A DNA stretch of 13,661 bases from JBKDZL01 sp047971145 (lineage in GTDB: Bacteria; Bacillota_I; Bacilli_A; Erysipelotrichales; Erysipelotrichaceae): NCBI GenBank assembly GCA_047971145.1, contig JBKDZL010000110.1:1-13661 (forward strand), read 5' to 3'. The translations under genes and the position numbers were made by a program. Each line of letters opens with the position of its first letter. The first letter of the stretch is position 1. The notes beneath the pieces are model-generated. The model had not been told where the DNA came from. It searched no databases and saw only the letters and a program-made list of their open reading frames with translations. Of this stretch, positions 1-7,154 are shown one piece after another.

Positions 1-2
1 AT

Positions 3-128
3 GGAGGATATGAATTCTCCATTAGTAATGATTCTAATATTTTTATCTTTAGTGAAGATACACCATATTTCTTTACTAAAATTAAAATTGGTGAATTTGA
101 ATTACCTGAGACTATCCCTACTAATTAG
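3..128 (+). CDS. 3' end of an unidentified protein (partial)
   Basis: The reading frame starting at base 3 is open from the window edge to a TAG at 126-128 and gives about 41 residues ending in ELPETIPTN. Its mix of acidic, aromatic and polar residues and its A/T-ending codons look like real coding sequence. The competing frame from base 1 (stop at 130-132) gives an oddly leucine-rich hydrophobic peptide. A terminator follows about 50 bases downstream, as expected after a gene end. I do not recognise the protein, no domain is visible in this short tail, and the start lies outside the window. Confidence 0.45.
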   Translation, partial: GGYEFSISNDSNIFIFSEDTPYFFTKIKIGEFELPETIPTN

Positions 129-180
129 ATAAAATTTAATATTTTTAGAGCTTTTGATTTTATAAAGAATTATTAATAAG

Positions 181-205
181 AAAAAAGCCCAATAGGGCTT
201 TTTTT
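181..205. terminator. Two-way rho-independent terminator between the left-edge gene and asnA
   Basis: The stem AAAAAAGCCC pairs with GGGCTTTTTT across an AATA loop, with a T-run on either strand. It serves the converging genes on both sides. Its right edge overlaps the asnA stop codon (204-206), so asnA ends inside the hairpin. Confidence 0.9.
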
Positions 206-1211
206 ATAGTAAATTAATACCTGCTTGTTTGCACTTATTAATAGTATCTTCAGGCCATATGGATACTTGTACTTCTCCGATATGCGCTTTTTGTAATAAA
301 ACTAAGCAGAGTCGGCTTTGACCAATGCCACCTCCTATGGTAAGTGGTAGTTTATTGTTTAATAATTGCTGGTGAAAGTTCAAGCTTACTCTATTGGTAC
401 AGTTGGCTTTTTCTAGTTGTTCTTCTAAGGTCTTGGCATCTACTCTAATACCCATGCTAGATAACTCTATTGCTTGTTGTAAAATTGGGTACCAAATTAG
501 CAAATCACCATTTAAAGACCAATCATCATAATCAGGAGCTCTTTGATCATGTGGTTTATTATTGCTTAAATTATCGCCAATTTGCATAATGAAAACAGTA
601 CCATATTCCTGACAAATAGCTTCTTCTCGAGCTTTAGTGTCTAAAGTGGGATATTTATCTAAGAGTTGTTGTGAACTAATGAAATGTACTTTAGTGTTAA
701 TAAATGGTTGTATTTGGTGATATTTTCCACTAATTTGTAATTCAGTTGCTTTAAGAGCTAAAACTATTTGGTTAACACTTTTCTTTAAATAATCTAGATT
801 TCTTTGTTCGGGAGCTATGACCTTTTCCCAGTCCCATTGATCGACGTATATTGAGTGAAGATTATCTAATTCCTCATCTCTTCTAATCGCATTCATATCA
901 GTATATAAGCCATTACCTGGCCAAAAATCATATTTCTTAAGTGCCAGTCTTTTCCATTTGGCTAATGAGTGTACAACCTCAGCTTCCTGATTGTAATGAA
1001 GAATATCAAAGTTTACTGGTCTTTCAACACCACTTAAATTATCATTTAAACCACTGATACTACTAACAAATAAGGGCGCAGATACTCTAGTCAGATTTAA
1101 ATTTTTTCCTAAATTTTCTTGGAATGCTTCTTTGGCAAACTTAATAGCCTTCTGGGTATCAAAAACATTAAATTTATCTTGATAATTCTGAGGAATCACT
1201 AATTTACTCAT
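204..1211 (-). CDS. asnA: Aspartate--ammonia ligase (asparagine synthetase A)
   Basis: Makes asparagine from aspartate, ammonia and ATP in the cytoplasm by way of an aspartyl-AMP intermediate. The 335 aa match the family's usual length of about 330. The class II aminoacyl-tRNA-synthetase-like fold shows throughout: DNLSG near 57-61, HSLAKWKR at 81-88, GLYTDMNAIRRDE at 101-113, YVDQWDWE at 122-129, the RAPDYDDW block near 224-231, SSMGIRVD at 251-258 and the motif-3-like GGGIGQSR at 293-300. The ATG at 1209-1211 has an AGGAGGT ribosome site (1221-1227) nine bases upstream. It is a single-gene unit divergent from trmB, and no Asn T-box fits in its short leader. All family signature blocks appear intact. 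Confidence 0.97.
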   Translation of the reverse strand: MSKLVIPQNYQDKFNVFDTQKAIKFAKEAFQENLGKNLNLTRVSAPLFVSSISGLNDNLSGVERPVNFDILHYNQEAEVVHSLAKWKRLALKKYDFWPGNGLYTDMNAIRRDEELDNLHSIYVDQWDWEKVIAPEQRNLDYLKKSVNQIVLALKATELQISGKYHQIQPFINTKVHFISSQQLLDKYPTLDTKAREEAICQEYGTVFIMQIGDNLSNNKPHDQRAPDYDDWSLNGDLLIWYPILQQAIELSSMGIRVDAKTLEEQLEKANCTNRVSLNFHQQLLNNKLPLTIGGGIGQSRLCLVLLQKAHIGEVQVSIWPEDTINKCKQAGINLL

Positions 1212-1238
1212 AGTTACACTACCTCCTATATTTAAACT

Positions 1239-1266
1239 ATTATATAATAAATTAACTAATTAACAA
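1239..1266 (-). promoter_or_regulatory. Predicted asnA promoter
   Basis: On the minus strand a perfect TATAAT (1239-1244) lies 16 bases from a weaker TTGTTA (1261-1266). The expected start of transcription, near 1232, gives a leader of about 20 nt with the asnA ribosome site inside it. The -35 match is only 4 of 6. Confidence 0.5.
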
Positions 1267-1291
1267 AATGAATGCGAAAATTGCTAAAAAA

Positions 1292-1300
1292 TGTTAGAAT
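1292..1300 (+). promoter_or_regulatory. Extended -10 promoter of the trmB operon, predicted leaderless
   Basis: TG-T-TAGAAT is an extended -10 element ending six bases before the trmB ATG at 1307. Initiation about seven bases past the -10 would fall on or next to that ATG, leaving no 5' leader. No good -35 and no Shine-Dalgarno sequence are visible upstream of the start. Confidence 0.5.
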
Positions 1301-1306
1301 ACTTAT

Positions 1307-1945
1307 ATGCGAATGAGAAAAAAACCTTATCAAGAGGAAGTTCTAACAACTCGTGATGATTTGATTGTGGTTAGTCCTGAAAAGAATTTAGGACAATGGC
1401 ACAAAATCTTTAATTTATCAGAATTACACTTGGAAATTGGTAGTGGTAAGGGTGATTATTTTAGAAACATGGCAACCCAATATCCTAATATTGGCTGGAT
1501 TGCGGTGGAAAAGAATAAAAATATTGCCGCAATTGCGATTAAGAATACACCAGTTAATAGTCTGATCAATGCTAAATTTATTGTGGCTGATGCTCAGATT
1601 GTTGATCAATGGTTTGATGTAGGAGAGCTCAATGCTATTCATTTAAATTTTTCTGATCCTTGGCCAAAAAAGTCTCATAGCAAAAGAAGATTAACCAATA
1701 ATAAATTTTTAGAGAGTTATCATAAGATTTTAGCCGAAGATGGCTTAGTGATTATGAAAACTGATAATAAGGATTTATTTGATTATTCTATTGAGAGTTT
1801 CAAGGATAGCCCTTTATTTGAAGAACAAAGTTTAGATTTTGACTTTAGAAAAAATTCTCATCCCGAAGATGTAATCACTGAATATGAGAAAAAATTTATG
1901 ATATTAAAACAACCCATTTATCGTGGAATTTGGAGGAGAGTATGA
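1307..1945 (+). CDS. trmB: tRNA (guanine-N7-)-methyltransferase TrmB
   Basis: Transfers a methyl group from S-adenosylmethionine to N7 of G46 in the tRNA variable loop. The 212 aa are typical of the family. Visible blocks are the N-terminal MRMRKKPY, the SAM-binding HLEIGSGKGD at 41-50, the catalytic segment NFSDPWPKKSHSKRRLT at 114-130, KTDNKDLFDYS at 151-161 and TEYEKKF at 191-197. I keep the first ATG because the family begins MRMR. There is no ribosome site before it, and the promoter position suggests a leaderless message. It is the first gene of a five-gene operon. Its TGA stop overlaps the next gene's ATG as ATGA, which also shows that UGA is read as stop here. Confidence 0.97.
   Translation: MRMRKKPYQEEVLTTRDDLIVVSPEKNLGQWHKIFNLSELHLEIGSGKGDYFRNMATQYPNIGWIAVEKNKNIAAIAIKNTPVNSLINAKFIVADAQIVDQWFDVGELNAIHLNFSDPWPKKSHSKRRLTNNKFLESYHKILAEDGLVIMKTDNKDLFDYSIESFKDSPLFEEQSLDFDFRKNSHPEDVITEYEKKFMILKQPIYRGIWRRV
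1932..1936 (+). promoter_or_regulatory. Ribosome binding site fixing the M42 peptidase start
   Basis: GGAGG lies five bases before the ATG at 1942. A longer reading from the TTG at 1930 would place the start upstream of this site, so 1942 is the better start. Confidence 0.8.
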
Positions 1946-3009
1946 ATATTAATTTAATGCGAGAATTAACTGAAGCTTTAGGAATCGGTGCTGATGAAAA
2001 AGATGTATCAAGGATTTTAAAAAGAGAATATCTAAAATATTCTCAAGAGATAATTTATGATAATTTAGGCAGTATTGCCGTAGTTAAAAGATCAAAGACA
2101 AAAAATGCACCTAAGGTTATGCTTTTAGGACATATGGATGAAGTGGGAATGATGGTTACTAAAATTACTGATACCGGATGTTTAGAATTTTGTCCAGTGG
2201 GCGGCTTGTGGAACCAAAATTTACTAGCACAAAGAGTTATTGTGAGAGCAACAGAGGATATCAGTGGGGTAATAGGATCTATTCCTCCACATTTATTAAC
2301 CCCTGAGTTAAGGATGAAACCAATGTCTTTAGATAATATGTTAGTTGATTGTGGTTTTACTAGCAAAGATGAAGCACTAAAAGCTGGAGTAAGAGTTGGC
2401 TGTAGTATTATTGTTGAAGGCAGTTTTAAGTTATTAAATAATGGTAAAAGATTATTAGCCAAAGCTTGGGATAATCGTTTTGGTTGTTTATTAGGGGTGG
2501 AACTATTGGCGAAGCTTAAAGATGTTGAGCTACCTTTTGATTTATATATTGGAGCCTCATCCCAAGAGGAAGTAGGTATTAGAGGAGCTAAAACATTAAC
2601 TAATTTAATTGATCCTGATCTAGCAATTATTGCCGATTGTTCGCCTGCTAATGATGCCAGTGGTGAGAAAAAAACTTTTGGTCAATTAGGAAAAGGACCA
2701 CTTGTAAGAGTAATTGATCGAAATTATTTGCCTAATAGAGCCTTAATTGATTTGTGGGAGAGTACCCTTAAAGATAATGATATACCTTATCAATACTATT
2801 TGTCTTTGGGTGGCACTGATGCCGGTGAGGTTCATAAAAGCAGAAATGGGGTATTAACATTAACCTCATGTATTTGTGCTCGTAATATACATAGTAATTC
2901 CTCAATTATTGATGCTGATGATTATAGTAATGCTATTAAAGGATTAGATTTATTTTTAAGGAAATTAAATAGAGAACTTATTGATGAAATTAAGCAAGAA
3001 AATCGTTAA
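1942..3009 (+). CDS. ytoP: M42-family metallo-aminopeptidase (YtoP/glutamyl aminopeptidase type)
   Basis: A cytoplasmic dinuclear-metal aminopeptidase, probably trimming N-terminal residues from peptides. Members often form dodecameric shells. The 355 aa carry the expected M42 metal and catalytic residues: GHMDEVG at 63-69 (His64, Asp66), AWDNRFG at 175-181 with bridging Asp177, the EEVG pair at 209-212 (Glu209 base, Glu210 ligand), Asp232 in IIADCSPAND, and His317 in ARNIHSNSS near the end. The ATG at 1942 overlaps the trmB stop by four bases and has its own GGAGG. The name YtoP rests on the family match plus position after trmB and before ytpR, as I recall it in Bacillus. Other M42 subfamilies (YsdC, FrvX) look alike, so the substrate is inferred. 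Confidence 0.9.
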   Translation: MNINLMRELTEALGIGADEKDVSRILKREYLKYSQEIIYDNLGSIAVVKRSKTKNAPKVMLLGHMDEVGMMVTKITDTGCLEFCPVGGLWNQNLLAQRVIVRATEDISGVIGSIPPHLLTPELRMKPMSLDNMLVDCGFTSKDEALKAGVRVGCSIIVEGSFKLLNNGKRLLAKAWDNRFGCLLGVELLAKLKDVELPFDLYIGASSQEEVGIRGAKTLTNLIDPDLAIIADCSPANDASGEKKTFGQLGKGPLVRVIDRNYLPNRALIDLWESTLKDNDIPYQYYLSLGGTDAGEVHKSRNGVLTLTSCICARNIHSNSSIIDADDYSNAIKGLDLFLRKLNRELIDEIKQENR

Positions 3010-3724
3010 AAAACTTGTCGTTATTACTATATTTTTCACATTAGTTGGCTGTAGTAATAATATTGATTTAGATAAAATTATCGAACAAGTTATAAAAGAT
3101 ACTTATAGTGAGGAAATTAGTACAACAAATAATTTGAATAAGAGTTTTTATAGTTTGTATTATGGTAGAGAAGTTGGCAGAGTTGATAGTAATTTGATTT
3201 CTAATGTTTTTAGCTACAATAGTAGAAATTTTATTTTAGTTGTTAATGTAAACAATATTATTAAAGATAGATATTATCCAGATAGTTTGTCAAATGTTTT
3301 AGAAGCGGATAATGCTACTGCATATAATGAAATTTCTACTTACTCAGGGCAATATGTTGATTGTGGCAATGAAATAGTAGATTACTTAGTTGAAGTTGCT
3401 AAACTAGGAACCAATGAGTATTATTTGAAGGTTTCTACTAGCTATTTAACTTTAGCTTCTATTTTAAATGTTAACGAAATTGAAGTTGTTTTAAAGAAAA
3501 TGTTAAATATTGCTAGAACTACTGAAATTTACTATGATGAGGTAGTGAATTACTTCGCCAACGTTGAAGCGATTGCTGATCAAAATGCATATACTGAAGA
3601 AATTTTTGAAGAGTATTTTCCTACTGAGGGATATTTAGGAGATTTAATAAAAAAAGATGATGAAACTTTTGAATTTGGCGATTCATCTGATGATACAACT
3701 GAGGAGGTAGTAGGTAATGAATAG
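2984..3724 (+). CDS. Predicted lipoprotein of unknown function
   Basis: The 246 aa open with a lysine-rich segment (MKLSKKIVKK), a short hydrophobic core and the lipobox LVGC with Cys23. It should therefore be exported by Sec, lipidated and held on the outer face of the membrane. The mature part is soluble and rich in Asn, Tyr and Asp/Glu, with a strongly acidic tail (DDTTEE). I recognise no family. I prefer the ATG at 2984 to the TTG at 2981. It overlaps the peptidase gene by 26 bases and has only a poor ribosome site, so translation is probably coupled. Its own end overlaps the next start by eight bases. Bacillus, as I recall, carries other genes (ytzB, ytpP, ytpQ) in this interval. Confidence 0.8.
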   Translation: MKLSKKIVKKLVVITIFFTLVGCSNNIDLDKIIEQVIKDTYSEEISTTNNLNKSFYSLYYGREVGRVDSNLISNVFSYNSRNFILVVNVNNIIKDRYYPDSLSNVLEADNATAYNEISTYSGQYVDCGNEIVDYLVEVAKLGTNEYYLKVSTSYLTLASILNVNEIEVVLKKMLNIARTTEIYYDEVVNYFANVEAIADQNAYTEEIFEEYFPTEGYLGDLIKKDDETFEFGDSSDDTTEEVVGNE

Positions 3725-4292
3725 ATTATTCTATCATAATAGTTTTCCTAATATCTGGATGTTAGTGAAAAATGATTTAGCTGTTACTAGTATTAATACT
3801 GAGAATGATGTAGTGATTTTATATCATAATGAGCAAGTTGTTGGTTATAATATTTTAAATATGCCAAAACTCACAAATGGTTTTAATTTTTTGACAGAAG
3901 AATTAGTAGAAAAAATCAATAATAAAATAAGTGGTATTTGTGATAAAATATCTATTGAGACCAACAAGTTGATTATCGGTCAGGTTGTAAAGTTAAGTAG
4001 GATTAATGAAAAAGCTAGTTTGTGTGATATTAATATTGGAGCTAAAATTATTAATGTTGTGACTATAGCAGACAATGTTAAACTTTTAGATAAAGTAGTT
4101 GTGGCATTACCTGGTGCTGTTTTAGCCAATGGTGATTTAGTCTCTGAGAGTATTGTCTATGGCCATAACTCATTTGGTGTTTTTGCTTCTAAAGTTAGTA
4201 TACTTAAATTAAATGAAGATGTTGGAAAAGTCATTATCTTAAGTGATGATGCAGAAATTGGAGGATCAAAATGGCAGAAAAAGATTTCTTAA
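3717..4292 (+). CDS. ytpR: YtpR-like protein with C-terminal tRNA-binding domain
   Basis: The 191 aa are close to Bacillus YtpR in size and plan. An N-terminal region of about 85 residues of the DUF4479 kind is followed by an OB-fold tRNA-binding domain (EMAP/PheRS-beta N-terminal type) at about 88-170, seen in IIGQVVKLSRI, INIGAKIINVV, KVVVALPGAVL and the late GVFAS. The ATG at 3717 has an AGGAGG site about nine bases upstream. The gene overlaps both neighbours (8 and 22 bases). Binding to tRNA or another structured RNA is inferred from the fold, and the physiological role of YtpR is not known to me. The usual CGAPNV-like loop is altered here to TIADNV, so the domain is divergent. Confidence 0.82.
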   Translation: MNRLFYHNSFPNIWMLVKNDLAVTSINTENDVVILYHNEQVVGYNILNMPKLTNGFNFLTEELVEKINNKISGICDKISIETNKLIIGQVVKLSRINEKASLCDINIGAKIINVVTIADNVKLLDKVVVALPGAVLANGDLVSESIVYGHNSFGVFASKVSILKLNEDVGKVIILSDDAEIGGSKWQKKIS

Positions 4293-5563
4293 AAAAATTA
4301 ACTTCGATTTTCTTTGATGAAGATGAAGATGATTATGTTGAAGTAGATTATCAAGCAAAAGATAAGCATAAAGGCGGTTCTAAGCCAGTGTTTAAGGATT
4401 TTAATCATAATGAAAAAGTGGTTAAAATTACAGCTGATAATAATGAGGTAGAGCAGAAAACTCAACAAAAGAGCAAACCAATTTCACCAACTGTAGCAGA
4501 TGTGAAAGCTGTTGAAAAAGAAGCTCAAGAGCCTATAATTAATAGTAATAAAAAAGTTTTTAAAACTGGCGGAGTTATTTCACCAATTTTTGGGCAAATT
4601 AAACCTTCCACTGAAATAGAGGTTAAAAGTAATAAGAAAGTTAATTCAATACCTTTGGAAAAACAGGGACCTTTAGGCACTATTATCTCACCGATTTTTG
4701 GATTGCAAAAAGATTCTACTGAAGTTCAAAGTGATTTTGACATGGATATTGATGGATTAATTGATAAAACTCCTATGGCAAGTCACCTTGATGTTAGTGA
4801 TAGTAATCATGATGTGGAATTAGATCCTTTTGGACAAACTAAAAAAGTTAATATTACTAAGTTAAAGCATGAAGAGTTAGCTGATACAACAAAAGAAGTA
4901 AAAGTTGAAGAATTAGTGGAAGATGACAAACTTAGCAATGAAATTACAACTGAAGATACCATAGAAAAAACAAATGATACCATGGTAGGTTTTGATGAAA
5001 CTTTTACTGAAGAAGTAGAGTTAAGCTTTGGTGGTAATTCTGTAACTGATAGTGTTGAAGAGTCTATAAATGATAATACTTTTGAAACTGTTGAAGAGAT
5101 TAAAGTCGAATCAGTAGAGTCTGATAATTTTGATGATTTAGGAGCACCTGATCTAACCAAAATGTTTAATGAAGGCTTTAATGAAGTAAATAATGAGCCA
5201 GTAGCTTCTCTGACTGAGGAATTGGATATTAGCTCCCTTAAATATGAACCAAATAACACTAATGAGCAAACTAGTGAAGTACCTTTGTATAATGTGGATA
5301 CTGCAGAATTAGATTTGCAACAAAATATCGATCACACTAGCCAACAATCTTTCTTTTTAGATTTAGATATGGGTAACACTATGCAGTTAAAACGTCGTCG
5401 TGATAAAAGATTAAAAGAAGATAGTAGTACTGAGAGCTTAGATATAGATTCATTATTTGATAATGTTGATACAAGTTTTGCAACTGAAGAGATGAGTAAT
5501 ATAGATGAAGTATCTCAAGATAATCAAACTCAAGTTGTTGAAGATTTAGACTTGTTCGATTAG
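4271..5563 (+). CDS. Acidic protein with repeated SPIFG motifs, possible SftA-linker relative
   Basis: The 430 aa are mostly disordered-looking, very rich in Glu, Asp, Thr, Ser and Asn, with no signal peptide, membrane helix or enzyme motif. The N-terminus (MAEKDFLKKLTSIFFDEDED) is a short amphipathic stretch running into acid residues. Two near-repeats follow: GVISPIFG near 101-108 and TIISPIFG near 137-144, each trailed a few residues later by STE. A single basic patch, LKRRRDKRLKED, lies near 374-385. The ATG at 4271 has GGAGGA just upstream and overlaps ytpR by 22 bases. Bacillus has the FtsK-like translocase gene sftA directly after ytpR, and from memory its N-terminal linker carries an SP(I/V)YG motif. 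This protein may keep that linker without the motor. No FtsK Walker motifs are present. Confidence 0.75.
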   Translation: MAEKDFLKKLTSIFFDEDEDDYVEVDYQAKDKHKGGSKPVFKDFNHNEKVVKITADNNEVEQKTQQKSKPISPTVADVKAVEKEAQEPIINSNKKVFKTGGVISPIFGQIKPSTEIEVKSNKKVNSIPLEKQGPLGTIISPIFGLQKDSTEVQSDFDMDIDGLIDKTPMASHLDVSDSNHDVELDPFGQTKKVNITKLKHEELADTTKEVKVEELVEDDKLSNEITTEDTIEKTNDTMVGFDETFTEEVELSFGGNSVTDSVEESINDNTFETVEEIKVESVESDNFDDLGAPDLTKMFNEGFNEVNNEPVASLTEELDISSLKYEPNNTNEQTSEVPLYNVDTAELDLQQNIDHTSQQSFFLDLDMGNTMQLKRRRDKRLKEDSSTESLDIDSLFDNVDTSFATEEMSNIDEVSQDNQTQVVEDLDLFD

Positions 5564-5627
5564 ACTAGCTCAGAAAATTTGCTAATTTTTATACATTCTT
5601 TTAATATTTAGTGATATTTAGTAAAAC

Positions 5628-5661
5628 AAAAAAGCCTTTTCATTATTGAAAGAGGCTTTTT
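5628..5661. terminator. Two-way terminator between the trmB operon and rpsD
   Basis: The arm AAAAAGCCTTTTCA pairs with TGAAAGAGGCTTTTT across a TTAT loop with one unpaired base. T-runs follow on both strands, so it can end both the trmB operon and the converging rpsD gene. Confidence 0.88.
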
Positions 5662-5681
5662 AATTTAATTAATTATAATTA

Positions 5682-6290
5682 TTATGTTAATTTATTGTAG
5701 TACTCAACAACTAATAGCTCATTAACTTCAAGATTTAATTCATTTCTTTCAGGAAGTCTTAAATAAGTTCCTTTTTTATTTTTACTATCAACTTTTACAA
5801 ATCCTTTAGTATTAAGAGTAACTTCAATTGCTTCATTAACGATATCTAAGTTAGCAGATTTTTCACGGAATGAAACTTCATCACCAACACTTACTCTATA
5901 TGATGGTATATTAACTTTTTTACCATTAACTAAGATGTGTGAGTGATTTACTAATTGTCTAGCTTGGCGTCTAGTTCTTGCAAAGCCCATACGATAGACA
6001 ATATTATCTAGTCTTGATTCTAATAAGAATAAGAAATTGTGACCTGTAACTCCAGCCATCTTAGATGCTTTTTTGAAAGTGTTGAAGAATTGTTTTTCAT
6101 TGACACCGTATAAGTGTCTAATTCTTTGTTTCTCTCTCAGTTGAAGACCATAGTTAGAAATTTTTTGGCGTCTTCCTTGTCCATGTTGACCTGGTGCGTA
6201 AGGTCTTTTGTTTAATTCTTGGCCTGTTTCTAAGATAGAAAACCCTAAACGACGAGAAATCTTCCAAGTAGGCGATTTGATGCGTGCCAT
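5682..6290 (-). CDS. rpsD: 30S ribosomal protein S4
   Basis: A primary 16S rRNA-binding protein that starts assembly of the 30S body near the five-way junction, and often the repressor of its own gene. The 202 aa align end to end with the Bacillus protein: KISRRLGFSILETGQEL, KRPYAPGQHGQGRR and YGLQLREKQRIRHLYGVNEKQF in the N-terminal domain, then the S4 fold at about 93-155 with SRLDNIVYRMGFARTRRQARQ and HILVNGKKVNIPSYRV. It has no cysteines, so it is the zinc-free form. The ATG at 6288-6290 has a GGAGG site upstream. It is monocistronic, with a strong promoter and a long structured leader. Confidence 0.98.
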   Translation of the reverse strand: MARIKSPTWKISRRLGFSILETGQELNKRPYAPGQHGQGRRQKISNYGLQLREKQRIRHLYGVNEKQFFNTFKKASKMAGVTGHNFLFLLESRLDNIVYRMGFARTRRQARQLVNHSHILVNGKKVNIPSYRVSVGDEVSFREKSANLDIVNEAIEVTLNTKGFVKVDSKNKKGTYLRLPERNELNLEVNELLVVEYYNKLT

Positions 6291-6468
6291 ATTAATCCTC
6301 CTTTATTATGTTATAGCTATAAACATAACAGGAAACAAATTATTTATAGGGGAGTTTACACTCTCTCATTGCCCTCACTTTATAAGCAGCAAGTTACCTG
6401 ACAACCCATAGTATTAACTATGTCATAAACACCTAATTATAAAATTTTGTTTGCTGCGATATTCACGC
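6291..6468 (-). ncRNA. Structured rpsD leader, likely S4 autoregulatory element
   Basis: The predicted transcript has about 178 nt before rpsD. On the minus strand GCAGCAA (6451-6457) pairs perfectly with TTGCTGC (6386-6392). Nested inside is TGACA (6421-6425) with TGTCA (6399-6403), and inside that CATAGT with ACTATG (6407-6422). Downstream is GAGT-GTAA-ACTC (6352-6363), a hairpin with a GNRA-type loop, then an imperfect TGTTAT/ATAACA hairpin before the ribosome site. Bacillus rpsD is known to be repressed by S4 binding its leader, so the same role is inferred. I cannot run a covariance search to confirm the class. Confidence 0.68.
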
Positions 6469-6474
6469 TTAGAG

Positions 6475-6504
6475 ATAATAGCATAATTACAGCTTAACTG
6501 TCAA
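6475..6504 (-). promoter_or_regulatory. Strong rpsD promoter
   Basis: On the minus strand a perfect TTGACA (plus 6499-6504) and TATTAT (6475-6480) are 18 bases apart, with TGC directly before the -10 as an extended element. The predicted start is near 6468. Confidence 0.85.
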
Positions 6505-6744
6505 ATTATTGAGAGATAATCTTTCTTTTAAAAAACGTATAAATCCAAAAATAAATAAGTGTTCTGAAACAGCAAAGACAGGTATTATTATCACAATATA
6601 ATACTTCTTATAAATACAAATATAACAAACAGTAAATATAAGATTAAATATTACTTAAATTTATTATATTTTTAACTCAGTTTTTCCTATCACTTAAGTT
6701 TTGCTGAAGAGTTTTGAAAGAAAAGATAATATTTTAATAAATTA
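6505..6744. other. Gene-free AT-rich spacer between divergent promoters
   Basis: These 240 bases lie between the rpsD and ytxG-like promoters. I see no credible coding frame, tRNA, T-box or CcpA operator. The one regular element is an inverted repeat, GTATTAT (6582-6588) and ATAATAC (6598-6604) around nine bases, with no T-run. It could be an operator or chance in such AT-rich DNA. Confidence 0.5.
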
Positions 6745-6773
6745 TTGAAAATTTTTACATTTAATAGTATAAT
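6745..6773 (+). promoter_or_regulatory. Promoter of the ytxG-like/ccpA/tyrS operon
   Basis: TTGAAA (6745-6750) and a perfect TATAAT (6768-6773) are separated by 17 bases. Initiation near 6780 leaves a leader of about 15 nt holding the ribosome site. No other convincing promoter lies before ccpA or tyrS, so this one probably drives all four genes. Confidence 0.85.
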
Positions 6774-6781
6774 TTCATAAA

Positions 6782-6788
6782 AGAGGTG
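6782..6788 (+). promoter_or_regulatory. Ribosome binding site fixing the start of the YtxG-like gene
   Basis: AGAGGTG lies six bases before the ATG at 6795. The GTG at 6786 is part of this site, so it should not be taken as the start codon. Confidence 0.8.
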
Positions 6789-6794
6789 AAAGAT

Positions 6795-7154
6795 ATGGAA
6801 TTTTTAAACAAATTTTATTTAATTACTTTAAGCTTGTTGCCTTTTGTGGCGATTATTTTATTAATAGTATTAGTTATTTTTGTTGTTAAGTTGTTTAAAA
6901 CTTTAACTAAAGTCAATAGTTTGTTGGATGATGTTGATGTTACTGTTAATAAAGTAAATGGTACAATTGATGAGTTACAAAAACCAGTAGGGGTAGTTGT
7001 GAAAGTATCAGGTGGAATTGATCAGGCTTATGATTCAGCAGAAAGTTTTATTAAAAATACTGGCACTTATATTATGAGCGCTTTAGGAGGGATTTCTGGT
7101 ATTTTTGAGAAAGCATTTAACCGTGATAAGAATAATGAAGGAGGCTTAAAATAA
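6795..7154 (+). CDS. Small YtxG-like (DUF948-type) membrane protein
   Basis: The 119 aa have one long hydrophobic N-terminal helix (about 5-35, LLPFVAIILLIVLVIFVV) followed by a hydrophilic helical stretch, VNSLLDDVDVTVNKVNGTIDELQKP, and a glycine-bearing tail. That plan, one membrane anchor plus a short coiled-coil-like region with V/I every few residues, is that of DUF948 proteins such as Bacillus YtxG. Position agrees: as I recall, ytxG and ytxH precede ccpA in Bacillus. The function is unknown; Bacillus homologues are linked to general stress. Its stop overlaps the next start as TAATG. The membrane call is firm, the family name less so. Confidence 0.75.
   Translation: MEFLNKFYLITLSLLPFVAIILLIVLVIFVVKLFKTLTKVNSLLDDVDVTVNKVNGTIDELQKPVGVVVKVSGGIDQAYDSAESFIKNTGTYIMSALGGISGIFEKAFNRDKNNEGGLK

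Noticed and set aside
1..132. Plus-strand frame starting with ATG at base 1
   Set aside because: It gives an unlikely leucine-rich hydrophobic peptide; the frame from base 3 looks like real coding sequence with normal codons.
4807..5259. Minus-strand Ser-rich frame of 150 codons inside the SPIFG gene
   Set aside because: Its serine/valine run mirrors the acidic codons of the plus-strand gene; no ribosome site or promoter supports it.
6208..6411. Plus-strand frame of 67 codons over the rpsD start and leader
   Set aside because: It is antisense to rpsD and its structured leader, and has no ribosome site.
6505..6794. CcpA operator (cre) upstream of the ccpA operon
   Set aside because: No sequence near the cre consensus is present in the spacer or promoter.
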